Below the pieces are notes generated by a model, which was not told the DNA's origin, made no database searches, and saw only the letters and a program-made list of their open reading frames with translations. A stretch of 64,000 nucleotides of DNA, taken from Acidaminobacterium chupaoyuni. Lineage in GTDB: Bacteria > Bacillota > Clostridia > Oscillospirales > Butyricicoccaceae. The stretch is from the NCBI GenBank assembly GCA_047936785.1, contig CP176394.1, one strand, 5' to 3'. Positions 1 to 8,065 of this stretch are shown in pieces; positions within the stretch are counted from its first letter, which is position 1; the number at the start of each line of letters is the position of its first letter. The position numbers and the translations under genes were made by a program.

Positions 1-891
1 GTTTATCTGGTTTGCATCGGCGGAATGGTGATCGGTTCGTTTATTTCGCCGCTGATCAAGCTTTTGATCAATTTGGGGGTGGATTCCACCGTGATCACCT
101 TTTATCGCATGTTGTTTGTTTCGCTTCTGGTGGTTCCGGTGCTGTTTTCTAAAAAAGAAAACCGCCAAAAGGTCTTTTCCATGTCGAAAAAAACATTTCT
201 GCTGCTGGTGGGTTATTCCATCACCAAAACAGTGGGCATGCTTTCCTGGGCGGAAGCCATCAATCAGGGCGCGTCGGCGTTTATCGTCAACACGCTGGGC
301 AACATCCAAACCGTGTTTGTGGTGGTCTTCGCCTGGTTCTTTTTAAAAGAGAAAATATCGAAAAAATCGATGCTGGGCATTGCCGTTTGTCTGGTGGGCG
401 TGGGCGTTATCGGCCTTGACAATATGGGCGCCGGCAGCACCAGCGGCCTTGCGATCATCATTATTTTGGTTTCTGCGCTGTTCAACGCGGGCAACACGGT
501 GTTTGGCCGCGCGGTGAGAAAAGGGCTGGATCTTTTGCCGCTTTTGGGCGTGGATTACATGCTTTGCACCATTTTCAACGGGGCTTACTGCGTTTTTAAC
601 GGTTCCGATTTCGGCCTGTCGTGGAAAGCGATTCTTTATCTGCTTCTGCTCAGCTGGTTTTGCACCCTGCTGTGCCATTCGGTGCCCATTTGGGCGCTGC
701 GCTATGTGCGCCCGGCCTCGGTTTCGGTCATCAACCTTGCGGGGCCTTTTGTAACGGCGGCTACAGGCTTTTTGATTTTGAACGAAGTGCCCAACAAAAT
801 GATGTATCTGGGCGCCGCGATCATGGCATGCGGCTTGGGATATTATGTGACACAGGAACAAAAAGAGGCGCTGGCCGCGAAGGAAGAGTAG
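1..891 (+). CDS. EamA/DMT-family transporter (5' end cut by window)
   Basis: The reading frame is open from base 1, so the gene begins upstream; the first in-window ATG at 25 lies inside the first membrane segment and is probably not the start. About 297 codons are visible, with some nine to ten hydrophobic segments in two similar halves, the pattern of EamA (DMT superfamily) metabolite exporters of about 300 residues. The C-terminal half holds the typical LRYVRPASVSVINLAGP stretch and ends in a short charged tail. The substrate cannot be read from sequence. The stop lies 9 bases before the next gene's ATG, so the two transporters are probably co-transcribed. Confidence 0.85.
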   Translation, partial: VYLVCIGGMVIGSFISPLIKLLINLGVDSTVITFYRMLFVSLLVVPVLFSKKENRQKVFSMSKKTFLLLVGYSITKTVGMLSWAEAINQGASAFIVNTLGNIQTVFVVVFAWFFLKEKISKKSMLGIAVCLVGVGVIGLDNMGAGSTSGLAIIIILVSALFNAGNTVFGRAVRKGLDLLPLLGVDYMLCTIFNGAYCVFNGSDFGLSWKAILYLLLLSWFCTLLCHSVPIWALRYVRPASVSVINLAGPFVTAATGFLILNEVPNKMMYLGAAIMACGLGYYVTQEQKEALAAKEE

Positions 892-900
892 GAGAAAAAG

Positions 901-2115
901 ATGGAACAAAACAGCAAAAAGAGGATGTTTTTATTCTTTGTGGTGATGTGCGTGCTGAATATGGCGGCGAACTTCGCCCACCCCGTGACCCCCACTTTCA
1001 TTGTGGAATATCATTTGAAAGCTTATATGTTCGGTGTGGCTTTGGCGGCCATGCAGATCGCGAACTTTTTATTTTCACCCTTCTGGGGCAAGCTGAACGG
1101 ATATATTTCCAGCCGCACTTCCATGCTGATCGGCTGCACAGGCTATGCCATCGGCCAGGCCATGTTCGGGCTGGCGCGAACAGAAATGATGGTGGTGATC
1201 GCCCGCGGTTTTTCGGGCATTTTCATTGGCGCCACTTTTGTGAGCTTTTTGACTTATATCGTCAACTGTTCGCCGGAACAGGAAAGAGGCCGCAATTTGA
1301 TGATCCAAGCCACCATCGGCAGCGTTTGCAGCGCCTTTGGGTTCATGATCGGCGGGTTTTTAGGCGAAATTTCCATTGGAACCGCTTTCGCCGCCCAATC
1401 GATTTTGCTTTTTCTTTGCGGCATCGCCTTTTATTTCGTCTGTGAAAAAGACACCCAGATGGATATTCACCAAATCACGACCAGGCAGCTGGTGAAAGAG
1501 GCCAATCCCTTCGCCGCTTTTGCCGACAGCCGCAAATTCATGACGGTGATGTTCGCCATTTTATTCTCGGTGACGGCGCTGCAAAATTTGGGTTACACCG
1601 CCTACGATCAATGCTTCAATTATTTTATCAAAGATCAGCTGGGCTTCACTTCGGCTTATAACGGCGTGATCAAAGGCGTGATCGGCTTTATCTCGCTGGC
1701 GGCCAATTCCACCATCTGCTTATGGATCATCAAGCGCACCAATGTGAAAAAATCGACGGCATATGTGCTGGGCGCCTGCACCTTTACCACTTTAGCCGTG
1801 GTGTTTGTGGATGCGGTCACGCCGTTTTTGATCATCAATATCGTCTATTATGCGTTTAATGCGGTGGCGATCCCGCTGCTGCAGGCGCTGGTGGCCGAAA
1901 AAGCGCAGGGAAAAGAAAGCAATGTGATCATGGGCTTTTATAATGCCACCAAATCGCTGGGCGGTATCATCGGTTCACTGGTGGCGGGGCTGATCTATGC
2001 CAAAGGCGCAAAATATTCGTTCATTTTTGCCGCTGTGGTGTTCGTAATCGCCACTTGCTGCTCGGCGCTGTATTACAAAAAAGAAAAAAGAGAAAAGACA
2101 GTGACAAGCAAATAG
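901..2115 (+). CDS. Major facilitator superfamily transporter
   Basis: A 404-residue integral membrane protein with about 12 hydrophobic helices in two six-helix halves separated by a hydrophilic loop near residues 180-215. It carries an MFS-like loop after helix 2 (FWGKLNGYISSRTSMLIG) and another between helices 4 and 5 (PEQERGRNL), both typical of MFS drug/H+ antiporters. The start is the ATG at 901, with an AGGAG that overlaps the stop of the preceding DMT gene, suggesting translational coupling. A strong hairpin terminator follows. MFS class is clear; export of a drug or metabolite is inference. Confidence 0.88.
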   Translation: MEQNSKKRMFLFFVVMCVLNMAANFAHPVTPTFIVEYHLKAYMFGVALAAMQIANFLFSPFWGKLNGYISSRTSMLIGCTGYAIGQAMFGLARTEMMVVIARGFSGIFIGATFVSFLTYIVNCSPEQERGRNLMIQATIGSVCSAFGFMIGGFLGEISIGTAFAAQSILLFLCGIAFYFVCEKDTQMDIHQITTRQLVKEANPFAAFADSRKFMTVMFAILFSVTALQNLGYTAYDQCFNYFIKDQLGFTSAYNGVIKGVIGFISLAANSTICLWIIKRTNVKKSTAYVLGACTFTTLAVVFVDAVTPFLIINIVYYAFNAVAIPLLQALVAEKAQGKESNVIMGFYNATKSLGGIIGSLVAGLIYAKGAKYSFIFAAVVFVIATCCSALYYKKEKREKTVTSK

Positions 2116-2117
2116 AG

Positions 2118-2146
2118 AAAGGCGCCGAAATTTTCGGCGCTTTTAC
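2118..2146 (+). terminator. Rho-independent terminator after the DMT-MFS pair
   Basis: GCGCCGAAA (2122-2130) pairs with TTTCGGCGC just downstream and is followed by a T-rich run. It lies directly after the MFS stop codon. Confidence 0.8.
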
Positions 2147-2249
2147 TTTTTATGAGCCATAAAAATGCCGCAAAATTTAGAATTGATAGGGCATGAAAAA
2201 AGAAAAAATAACTTGGAAAATGTAACCGAAAAAGTAACTCTGAACCGTT

Positions 2250-2255
2250 ATACTG
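2250..2255 (+). promoter_or_regulatory. Candidate -10 box for the LPXTG protein gene
   Basis: TATACT lies about 40 bases before the start codon at 2295. No good -35 sits at the usual spacing. Instead there is a repeated GTAAC (2222-2226 and 2234-2238), and the stretch CGAAAAAGTAAC recurs at the very end of the window (about 63922), so an activator or alternative sigma factor is possible. Confidence 0.4.
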
Positions 2256-2294
2256 AAAGCACAATAAAGAGTAAAACGATTGAGGGTGAATGAT

Positions 2295-3149
2295 ATGAAA
2301 AAAAAGACGCGTCGCTTCCAGAAAATATTCTCGATGTTCCTGGTTTTCAGTATGTTGGTGACCGTTGGCCCCACAGCTTTTGCAAAAAAGAATACAGATG
2401 TGGATTTTACGAAGATTTTCAATTCGTCCAACAGCAATAAAGCACCTTTTGATAAATTGGATATTGTAGTGACCATCGGCAAAAACGATTATCGCTTCAG
2501 CGCAAAAGGCAGCGGACAATGGGAATCCATCGATGAAGTGCCTGAATTAAATCTGACGGGCGGATCCATCGATATCGTTATCACGGATGAAAATGGCGTA
2601 GTATATCATGCAGCGCTGGCGAGCCACAAAGCTTCGAATGATAACGGCAATAACAACAACGCGACAGAAGGCACAGACAGCTATGAATTTCGAAACATTG
2701 TAACGCCTACGCCTGATCCTGATCCTGATCCCGACCCTGATCCTGATCCTGATCCTGATCCTGATCCCGACCCTGATCCCGATCCTACTCCGACTCCGAC
2801 ACCTGATCCCGATCCGACTCCGACTCCGACACCTGATCCAGATCCGACTCCGACTCCGACACCTGATCCAGATCCGACTCCGGAAGAAGAAGTTATCCCC
2901 AATGAGGATGTTCCTTTAGTCAAACCGGAAGTCCCCGAGATCATTCCCGAGAACCCGATTCCCGAAGCTGTTGTGCCCACAACCCCTGCAAAAGAAACAC
3001 CGGCACAGAGCGAAGATATTACAGATGAAAAGGTTCCTCTGGAAGGCCTGCCTCACACAGGCGGCGGCGCGGGCGCCATGTTGGCCATCAGCGTTTTGGC
3101 CGCAGCGGGAAGCGTTGCATTGCGGAAAAAGGATGACGAAGCAAAATAA
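2295..3149 (+). CDS. LPXTG-anchored surface protein with Asp-Pro/Thr-Pro repeats
   Basis: A 284-residue exported protein. Residues 1-30 form a signal peptide (MKKKTRR, hydrophobic core, then TAFA). Residues 31-130 form a small domain I do not recognise. About residues 138-197 are an uninterrupted Asp-Pro then Thr-Pro/Asp-Pro repeat, presumably a stiff wall-spanning stalk. The C-terminus has LPHTG (about residue 252), a hydrophobic helix and a Lys/Arg/Asp tail, the classical sortase sorting signal. I chose ATG 2295 over the in-frame TTG at 2280 because GAGGGTG lies 7 bases before it. Flanking terminators make it monocistronic. A sortase-attached wall protein is well supported; its ligand is unknown. 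Confidence 0.85.
   Translation: MKKKTRRFQKIFSMFLVFSMLVTVGPTAFAKKNTDVDFTKIFNSSNSNKAPFDKLDIVVTIGKNDYRFSAKGSGQWESIDEVPELNLTGGSIDIVITDENGVVYHAALASHKASNDNGNNNNATEGTDSYEFRNIVTPTPDPDPDPDPDPDPDPDPDPDPDPDPTPTPTPDPDPTPTPTPDPDPTPTPTPDPDPTPEEEVIPNEDVPLVKPEVPEIIPENPIPEAVVPTTPAKETPAQSEDITDEKVPLEGLPHTGGGAGAMLAISVLAAAGSVALRKKDDEAK
2712..2882 (+). repeat. In-gene tandem repeats encoding (DP)n and (TP)n(DP)n
   Basis: A 6-bp unit (CCTGAT/CCCGAC) is repeated about 12 times, followed by about three copies of a 30-bp unit encoding PTPTPTPDPD. All units are multiples of three, so copy number can change without shifting the frame. Confidence 0.85.
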
Positions 3150-3185
3150 AACAATAAAATAGAACAGCATCAATCCAATCATCAA

Positions 3186-3224
3186 ATGGCGGTTTCACAG
3201 CAAAGCTGTAAAACCGCCATTTTC
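3186..3224 (+). terminator. Terminator after the LPXTG protein gene
   Basis: A 16-base arm at 3186-3201 pairs with 3205-3220 around an AAA loop (one mismatch) and is followed by TTTT. Confidence 0.85.
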
Positions 3225-3264
3225 GGCTATTCTTTCGACCGGCCGGCAAAGAAAAGGAGTTCGC

Positions 3265-5625
3265 ATGAAAACCGAGAAGAATATTCCACGCGAAAAATTG
3301 TTTTCTCAAATGGAAAAAGATTTCAAGGAATTTAAGGTCATCTATCTAAAAGCGCCCATCGGCTATGGAAAAACCTGCGCGGCCACCGAATTCTTGAAAA
3401 AATATGACGGCAACACAGCAAGCGTTTGCGTGGGGCAGGAAAATTGGAAAAACATTTGCCAAAGCGCCATCGAAAGCGGTGTGCAGCTTCTGATGATCGA
3501 CGATGTGCAGAATTTGCTCACAGTGTATGATGGCGAGCAGGTTTTGGCGATGATGGCCAAGGCATCTTATCAGACGCGTTTTTTGATTTTAGGCCGCTGT
3601 GAACTGCCGGCGTGGCTGCGCCCCTTTGATCTGACGGGCCAACTGAAAGAATATTCCCCCGATTGTCTGGCGTTAGACCGGGAAGAGGCCAAAAAACTTT
3701 TCGCTTTGCAGAAAATGAGCTTTTCAGATCAGCAGATCACAGCGCTTTTAGAGAAAACCAAAGGCTGGGTCTTGGGAACGATTTTGCTCGGCAAGCGCAT
3801 CGCCAAAGAGCAGCAAATCAGCAGGCAGGCCGAAGAGGCCGCTTATCGGGATGTTTTTCTGCTCTTCGATCAAATGCTTTTTTCAAAGTGGGAAGAGAAA
3901 ATACAGAATTTTTTGCTGAACATCGGCGGGTTTGATGAATTCACCGAAGAAATGGCGCAGATGGTGACGGGCAAGGCGGAGGTTTTGCCCCTGCTGGAGC
4001 AGATGCAGCGCATCGGCGGCTTTTTGCAGGTGAAGAGCCCGGGGGTCTATGAGATCCCCGCGGTTTTCAACGCATACTTACAGTGGAAACAAAAAATCGT
4101 TTTTTCTGCGGAAAAAATTCGAGAGATCCAGGAACGGGCGGCGCTTTATTACACCTTGAAGCAGGAATATCCCAAGGCGCTTTATTATTACTATGAAGCG
4201 AAGAATTTCAGCCAAATTTATGAACTTTTATTGGAAAACGCCGAAAACCATGCGGGGAACGGCCAGTTTTATGAGCTTGAAAAATATTATCTGGCTGTGC
4301 CCGAAGAATTGGCGCTGAAATCGCCCCGCATGATGAGCGCGCTGTCGATGCTGCATTCGCTTTGCTGCCGCGTGGAAGAAAGCGAACAGTGGTTTTCAAG
4401 GCTGGAAGAATGCTATCAGGCCGCCCCGAAAGAAGGCGCTTTGCGGCGTGAAGCCCAACGGGAGCTGGTTTATTTAAAGATCGCGCTGCCTCACCGCGGC
4501 ACGGCCAACATGATCCAGCTGATCAAAGATACTGCGCCGCTGATCTCAAAGAAAAATATTCCCACCCATCAAATGAGCATCACCGGCAATATGCCCAGCC
4601 TGATGAACGGCGGCAAAGATTTTTGCGAATGGTCAAAGCATGATGCGCTGTTATATCAAACGCTTCGCGTTCCGGTGGAATTGACCTTGGGCAAAAGCAG
4701 CATCGGTCTTGCGGATATTGGTTTTGGCGAGAGCCTTTTTGAAAAAACCGCCGGCCAGAAATTTGCCCCGGCTTTGGTGAAACTCAACAGCGGCATGGCC
4801 GAAGCCCAGATCGGCGGCAACGATCAGCTGCGTTTCGCCGCGGCGGCCATTATCAGCCGCATTTTTGCCGCCCAGGGGAATCTGGAGGAAGCTTTTTATG
4901 TGGAACAGACCGTTTGCCAAAGCATCGGCGAAAAAACCCTGCAGCCCAATATGCGGGCGTTTGATCTGCGGATGAAACTGCTGCGGGGCGGTTATCGGGA
5001 GGCTGCGGAATGGATGAGCCATGAAGCGCCCAACGAATATGAAACCTTTCATGTGATCGACCGTTATTGTTTTCTCACGAAGGTTCGCTGCTATCTGCTG
5101 CAGGAAAAACATAACGAAGCGCTTGCTCTATTAGGCCAGCTCAACCATTATTTCACCGCCTATCACCGCGAATATGGCAGGATGGAAGCCGGAATCTTGG
5201 GCGCTATCGCCCTTTATCGCATGAAAGACCCCGCATGGCAAAGCATTTTTGAGGAAACGCTCGTAAAATGCGCCGAATATAAATTTATTCGCATCGTGGC
5301 CGATGAGGGCGCGGCGGTTTATGAAATGCTGCAGAAGATCAAGAATTTTTCCGATGAAAAAATCATGAAAAAATGGCGCGAAGCCGCCCAGCGCCAGGCG
5401 CTTTATTATCCGCTTTATTTGAAGCCCGAAAAAGAGAAAGGGCGCATTCCTCTCACCGATGCCGAAACCACTGTGCTGAAACTTTTGGTGGAGGGCATGA
5501 AAAACGAAGAGATCGCCGCATTTCTGGGCATTACGGTGAGAACCGTGAAATTCCATATCACTCACATCTATCACAAGCTGGGGGTCAAAAACAGGGCCAG
5601 CGCCATCGCCATGACCCGGGAATAG
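3265..5625 (+). CDS. MalT-like LuxR-family transcriptional regulator
   Basis: A 786-residue cytoplasmic regulator. A P-loop (APIGYGKT, about residues 31-38) and a Walker-B-like LLMIDDVQN mark an N-terminal STAND/MalT-type ATPase module. Residues 290-700 are helix-rich and TPR-like. The last 60 residues are a LuxR/GerE helix-turn-helix (LTDAETTVLKLLVEGMKNEE through KLGVKNRASAIA). In MalT-type proteins the ATPase and TPR parts sense a ligand and the HTH binds DNA. It lies just downstream of the LPXTG gene, which is a plausible target, but no operator is visible. AAAGGAG precedes ATG 3265. Confidence 0.85.
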   Translation: MKTEKNIPREKLFSQMEKDFKEFKVIYLKAPIGYGKTCAATEFLKKYDGNTASVCVGQENWKNICQSAIESGVQLLMIDDVQNLLTVYDGEQVLAMMAKASYQTRFLILGRCELPAWLRPFDLTGQLKEYSPDCLALDREEAKKLFALQKMSFSDQQITALLEKTKGWVLGTILLGKRIAKEQQISRQAEEAAYRDVFLLFDQMLFSKWEEKIQNFLLNIGGFDEFTEEMAQMVTGKAEVLPLLEQMQRIGGFLQVKSPGVYEIPAVFNAYLQWKQKIVFSAEKIREIQERAALYYTLKQEYPKALYYYYEAKNFSQIYELLLENAENHAGNGQFYELEKYYLAVPEELALKSPRMMSALSMLHSLCCRVEESEQWFSRLEECYQAAPKEGALRREAQRELVYLKIALPHRGTANMIQLIKDTAPLISKKNIPTHQMSITGNMPSLMNGGKDFCEWSKHDALLYQTLRVPVELTLGKSSIGLADIGFGESLFEKTAGQKFAPALVKLNSGMAEAQIGGNDQLRFAAAAIISRIFAAQGNLEEAFYVEQTVCQSIGEKTLQPNMRAFDLRMKLLRGGYREAAEWMSHEAPNEYETFHVIDRYCFLTKVRCYLLQEKHNEALALLGQLNHYFTAYHREYGRMEAGILGAIALYRMKDPAWQSIFEETLVKCAEYKFIRIVADEGAAVYEMLQKIKNFSDEKIMKKWREAAQRQALYYPLYLKPEKEKGRIPLTDAETTVLKLLVEGMKNEEIAAFLGITVRTVKFHITHIYHKLGVKNRASAIAMTRE

Positions 5626-5674
5626 GAAGGCTTGATCTGAAAAGGCCCGCCGCCAAAGAATTGAAAAATAGACA

Positions 5675-5719
5675 GCCCATCCGCTTTTTGTTCTAAAGCG
5701 GGTGGGCGTTATTTTTTTT
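5675..5719 (+). terminator. Terminator after the LuxR gene
   Basis: GCCCATCCGCTTT (5675-5687) pairs with AAAGCGGGTGGGC (5695-5707) and is followed by a run of eight T. Confidence 0.9.
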
Positions 5720-5761
5720 GCTTTTTTACTGTGAATGAAGTGTAAAAATATGCCCGGTGGG

Positions 5762-5806
5762 TTGACAGAGAAAAACAGAAAGGCCTATAATGTTAGTAAG
5801 CTAACA
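5762..5806 (+). promoter_or_regulatory. SigA-type promoter with MarR operator
   Basis: TTGACA (5762-5767), an 18-bp spacer and TATAAT (5786-5791) form a near-perfect promoter. Immediately downstream TGTTAG-TAAG-CTAACA (5791-5806) is a perfect inverted repeat overlapping the expected transcription start, the usual position for an autoregulatory MarR site. The second MarR gene of the window (57.5 kb) has a palindrome with the same GTTAG half-site. Confidence 0.8.
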
Positions 5807-5829
5807 ATATTGCAAAAGGAGTGAGAGGC

Positions 5830-6273
5830 ATGAACCGGGAAGAAACCATCGGCTTTCAGCTCAAGGCCATTTCGAACCTCATCAAACGGCGCATTCATCA
5901 AACCGCGTTTTCTGAAAACGAACATATCACGGGAATGCACGGGTGGATCATCGGATATCTTTATGACCACCGTGGGGAAGATATTTTTCAGCGCGATGTG
6001 GAAGAAACTTTTTCGATCCGCCGCTCAACGGCGTCTTCCATGATCCAGCTGATGGAAAAAAATGATTTTATTCTGCGCGAATCGGTTCCGCAGGATGCCA
6101 GATTGAAAAAACTGGTGCTGACGCCAAAAGCGATACTTCTGGAAGAAAAAATACGGCGCGAGATCGTGTTGATCGAAGAACAGATGCGAAAAGATATCCC
6201 CGCCGAAGATCTGGAATGCTTTTTGAAAACGGCACGCCGCATCAAAGAAAATTTAGAGCGCGAGGCAAAATGA
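5830..6273 (+). CDS. MarR-family repressor of the adjacent ABC exporter
   Basis: A 147-residue winged-helix protein. The central part (DVEETFSIRRSTASSMIQLMEKNDFILRE as a region, about residues 57-85) reads as the MarR recognition helix and wing, followed by the DARLKKLVLT stretch. ATG 5830 is preferred over GTG 5821 because AGGAG ends 8 bases before it. The two ABC exporter genes follow after about 40 bases, and a palindrome sits in the shared promoter. By family precedent it represses its own operon until a toxic ligand binds. Confidence 0.88.
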   Translation: MNREETIGFQLKAISNLIKRRIHQTAFSENEHITGMHGWIIGYLYDHRGEDIFQRDVEETFSIRRSTASSMIQLMEKNDFILRESVPQDARLKKLVLTPKAILLEEKIRREIVLIEEQMRKDIPAEDLECFLKTARRIKENLEREAK

Positions 6274-6316
6274 TGAAAAAACGGATCTTTCGCAACAGGG
6301 AAAGGATGAACGGCAA

Positions 6317-8065
6317 ATGATAAAAACCTTATGGGGTCAGGTGAAGCAATATAAAAAAGTATCGCTGCTGACGCCGCTTTTTATGGTGCTTGAAGTGTTG
6401 ATGGAAGTGGCCATCCCGCTGTTGATGGCCTCTATCATCGATCAGGGCATCGAGGCCGGGAACATGGAAAAAGTATGCCTTTACGGCGGCATTATGCTGG
6501 TAATGGCTATGCTGAGCCTGACTTTCGGCGTTTTGGGCGGCAAACTGGCGGCGAAAGCTTCCACAGGGTTTGCCTGCAACCTGCGTGAAACGATGTTTGA
6601 AAGAATTCAGGGCTTTTCTTTCGCCAACATCGATAAATTCAGCACAGCGGGCCTTGTGACAAGGCTTACCACCGATGTGAGCAATCTGCAGAATGCTTAC
6701 CAGATGATTTTAAGAATGTGCGTGCGCGCGCCGGTAACTTTGGTCTGCGCGCTGATCATGGCGTTCACCATCCACGCCAAGCTGGCGCTGATCTTTGTGG
6801 CGGCCATCGCTTTTCTGGCAACGGTGCTGGCGGTCATCATTTCAAGGGTATCGGGGTTTTTCACCCAGGTGTTCGCCCAATATGATGCGCTAAACAGCAG
6901 TGTGCAGGAAAATGTTTCGGCCATTCGCGTGGTGAAAGCGTATGTGCGCGAGAAATATGAAAATAAAAAGTTCACGGCCGCGGCCGAGCGTTTATGTGGG
7001 CTGTTTGTGAAAGCCGAAAGCATTTTAACGCTGAACCACCCATCGATGATGCTGGCGGTTTATGGCTGCATGCTTTCGCTTTCGTGGCTGGGCGCCCACA
7101 TGATCGTTGGCGGCAGCCTGACAACAGGCCAGCTCACCAGCCTTTTCAGCTATGTGATGAATATCCTGATGAGCCTGATGATGCTTTCGATGGTGTTTGT
7201 AATGGTCACCATGAGCGCGGCCAGCGCGCGGCGCATCACAGAAGTTTTAAAAGAAGAAAGCACGCTGAAAAACCCGCAAAACCCTGTGATGATGCTTGAA
7301 AACGGCCAGATCGATTTCAACCATGTTTCGTTTGCTTATCGGCAGGGTTCGGGCAGGGATGTTTTGCAGGATGTGGATTTCCATATCCGTTCCGGCGAGA
7401 CCATCGGCATCATCGGCGGCACAGGCAGCGCAAAATCGACCTTGGTCAGCCTCATCAGCCGCCTTTATGATGTGACAAAGGGCAGCGTTTGGGTGGGCGG
7501 AAAAGATGTGCGCGCCTATGATCTGGAAACGCTGAGAAATCAGGTGGCGGTGGTGCTGCAAAAGAATATTTTATTCAGCGGCACAATTTTGGAAAACCTG
7601 AGATGGGGCAATGAACAGGCCGATGAAGCGGAATGCCGCAGGGTTTGCCAATTGGCCTGCGCCGAAGAATTTATCGCAAAAATGCCCGAAGGCTATCAGA
7701 CCCGCATCGAACAGGGCGGAACCAATGTTTCGGGCGGGCAGAAGCAGCGCCTCTGCATTGCGCGCGCGCTTTTGAAAAAGCCAAAAATATTGATTTTGGA
7801 TGATTCCACCAGCGCGGTGGATACCGCTACAGACGCTCAGATCAGAAAAGCGCTGGCGGAAGAGATCCCCCAGACCACCAAGCTTATCATTGCCCAGCGT
7901 ATTTCCAGCGTGCAGGACTGCGACCGCATCCTTGTTTTGGAAGAAGGCCGGATCGATGGATTCGACACCCACGAAGCGCTGCTGAAAAACAACAGGATCT
8001 ATCGCGAGGTGTATGAATCGCAGGTCAGCGGCGGAGATTTTGATAAAGCGGGAGGTGCGCAATAA
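6317..8065 (+). CDS. ABC exporter half-transporter with degenerate nucleotide site
   Basis: A 582-residue protein: six-helix ABC type-1 membrane domain (about 1-300), then an ATPase domain. The P-loop reads GGTGSAKST, with Ala where most have Gly. The signature is VSGGQKQR. The Walker B end is LILDDSTSAVD, with Asp where the catalytic Glu normally sits. Such degenerate sites typify one partner of heterodimeric exporters (BmrCD type); the next gene supplies a canonical ATPase. The stop overlaps the next ATG (TAATG). A MarR-controlled multidrug-type exporter is likely; the substrate is unknown. Confidence 0.9.
   Translation: MIKTLWGQVKQYKKVSLLTPLFMVLEVLMEVAIPLLMASIIDQGIEAGNMEKVCLYGGIMLVMAMLSLTFGVLGGKLAAKASTGFACNLRETMFERIQGFSFANIDKFSTAGLVTRLTTDVSNLQNAYQMILRMCVRAPVTLVCALIMAFTIHAKLALIFVAAIAFLATVLAVIISRVSGFFTQVFAQYDALNSSVQENVSAIRVVKAYVREKYENKKFTAAAERLCGLFVKAESILTLNHPSMMLAVYGCMLSLSWLGAHMIVGGSLTTGQLTSLFSYVMNILMSLMMLSMVFVMVTMSAASARRITEVLKEESTLKNPQNPVMMLENGQIDFNHVSFAYRQGSGRDVLQDVDFHIRSGETIGIIGGTGSAKSTLVSLISRLYDVTKGSVWVGGKDVRAYDLETLRNQVAVVLQKNILFSGTILENLRWGNEQADEAECRRVCQLACAEEFIAKMPEGYQTRIEQGGTNVSGGQKQRLCIARALLKKPKILILDDSTSAVDTATDAQIRKALAEEIPQTTKLIIAQRISSVQDCDRILVLEEGRIDGFDTHEALLKNNRIYREVYESQVSGGDFDKAGGAQ

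Noticed and set aside
2681..2980. Minus-strand frame coding Gly-Ser/Gly-Val repeats
   Set aside because: Antisense of the Asp-Pro repeat of the LPXTG gene.
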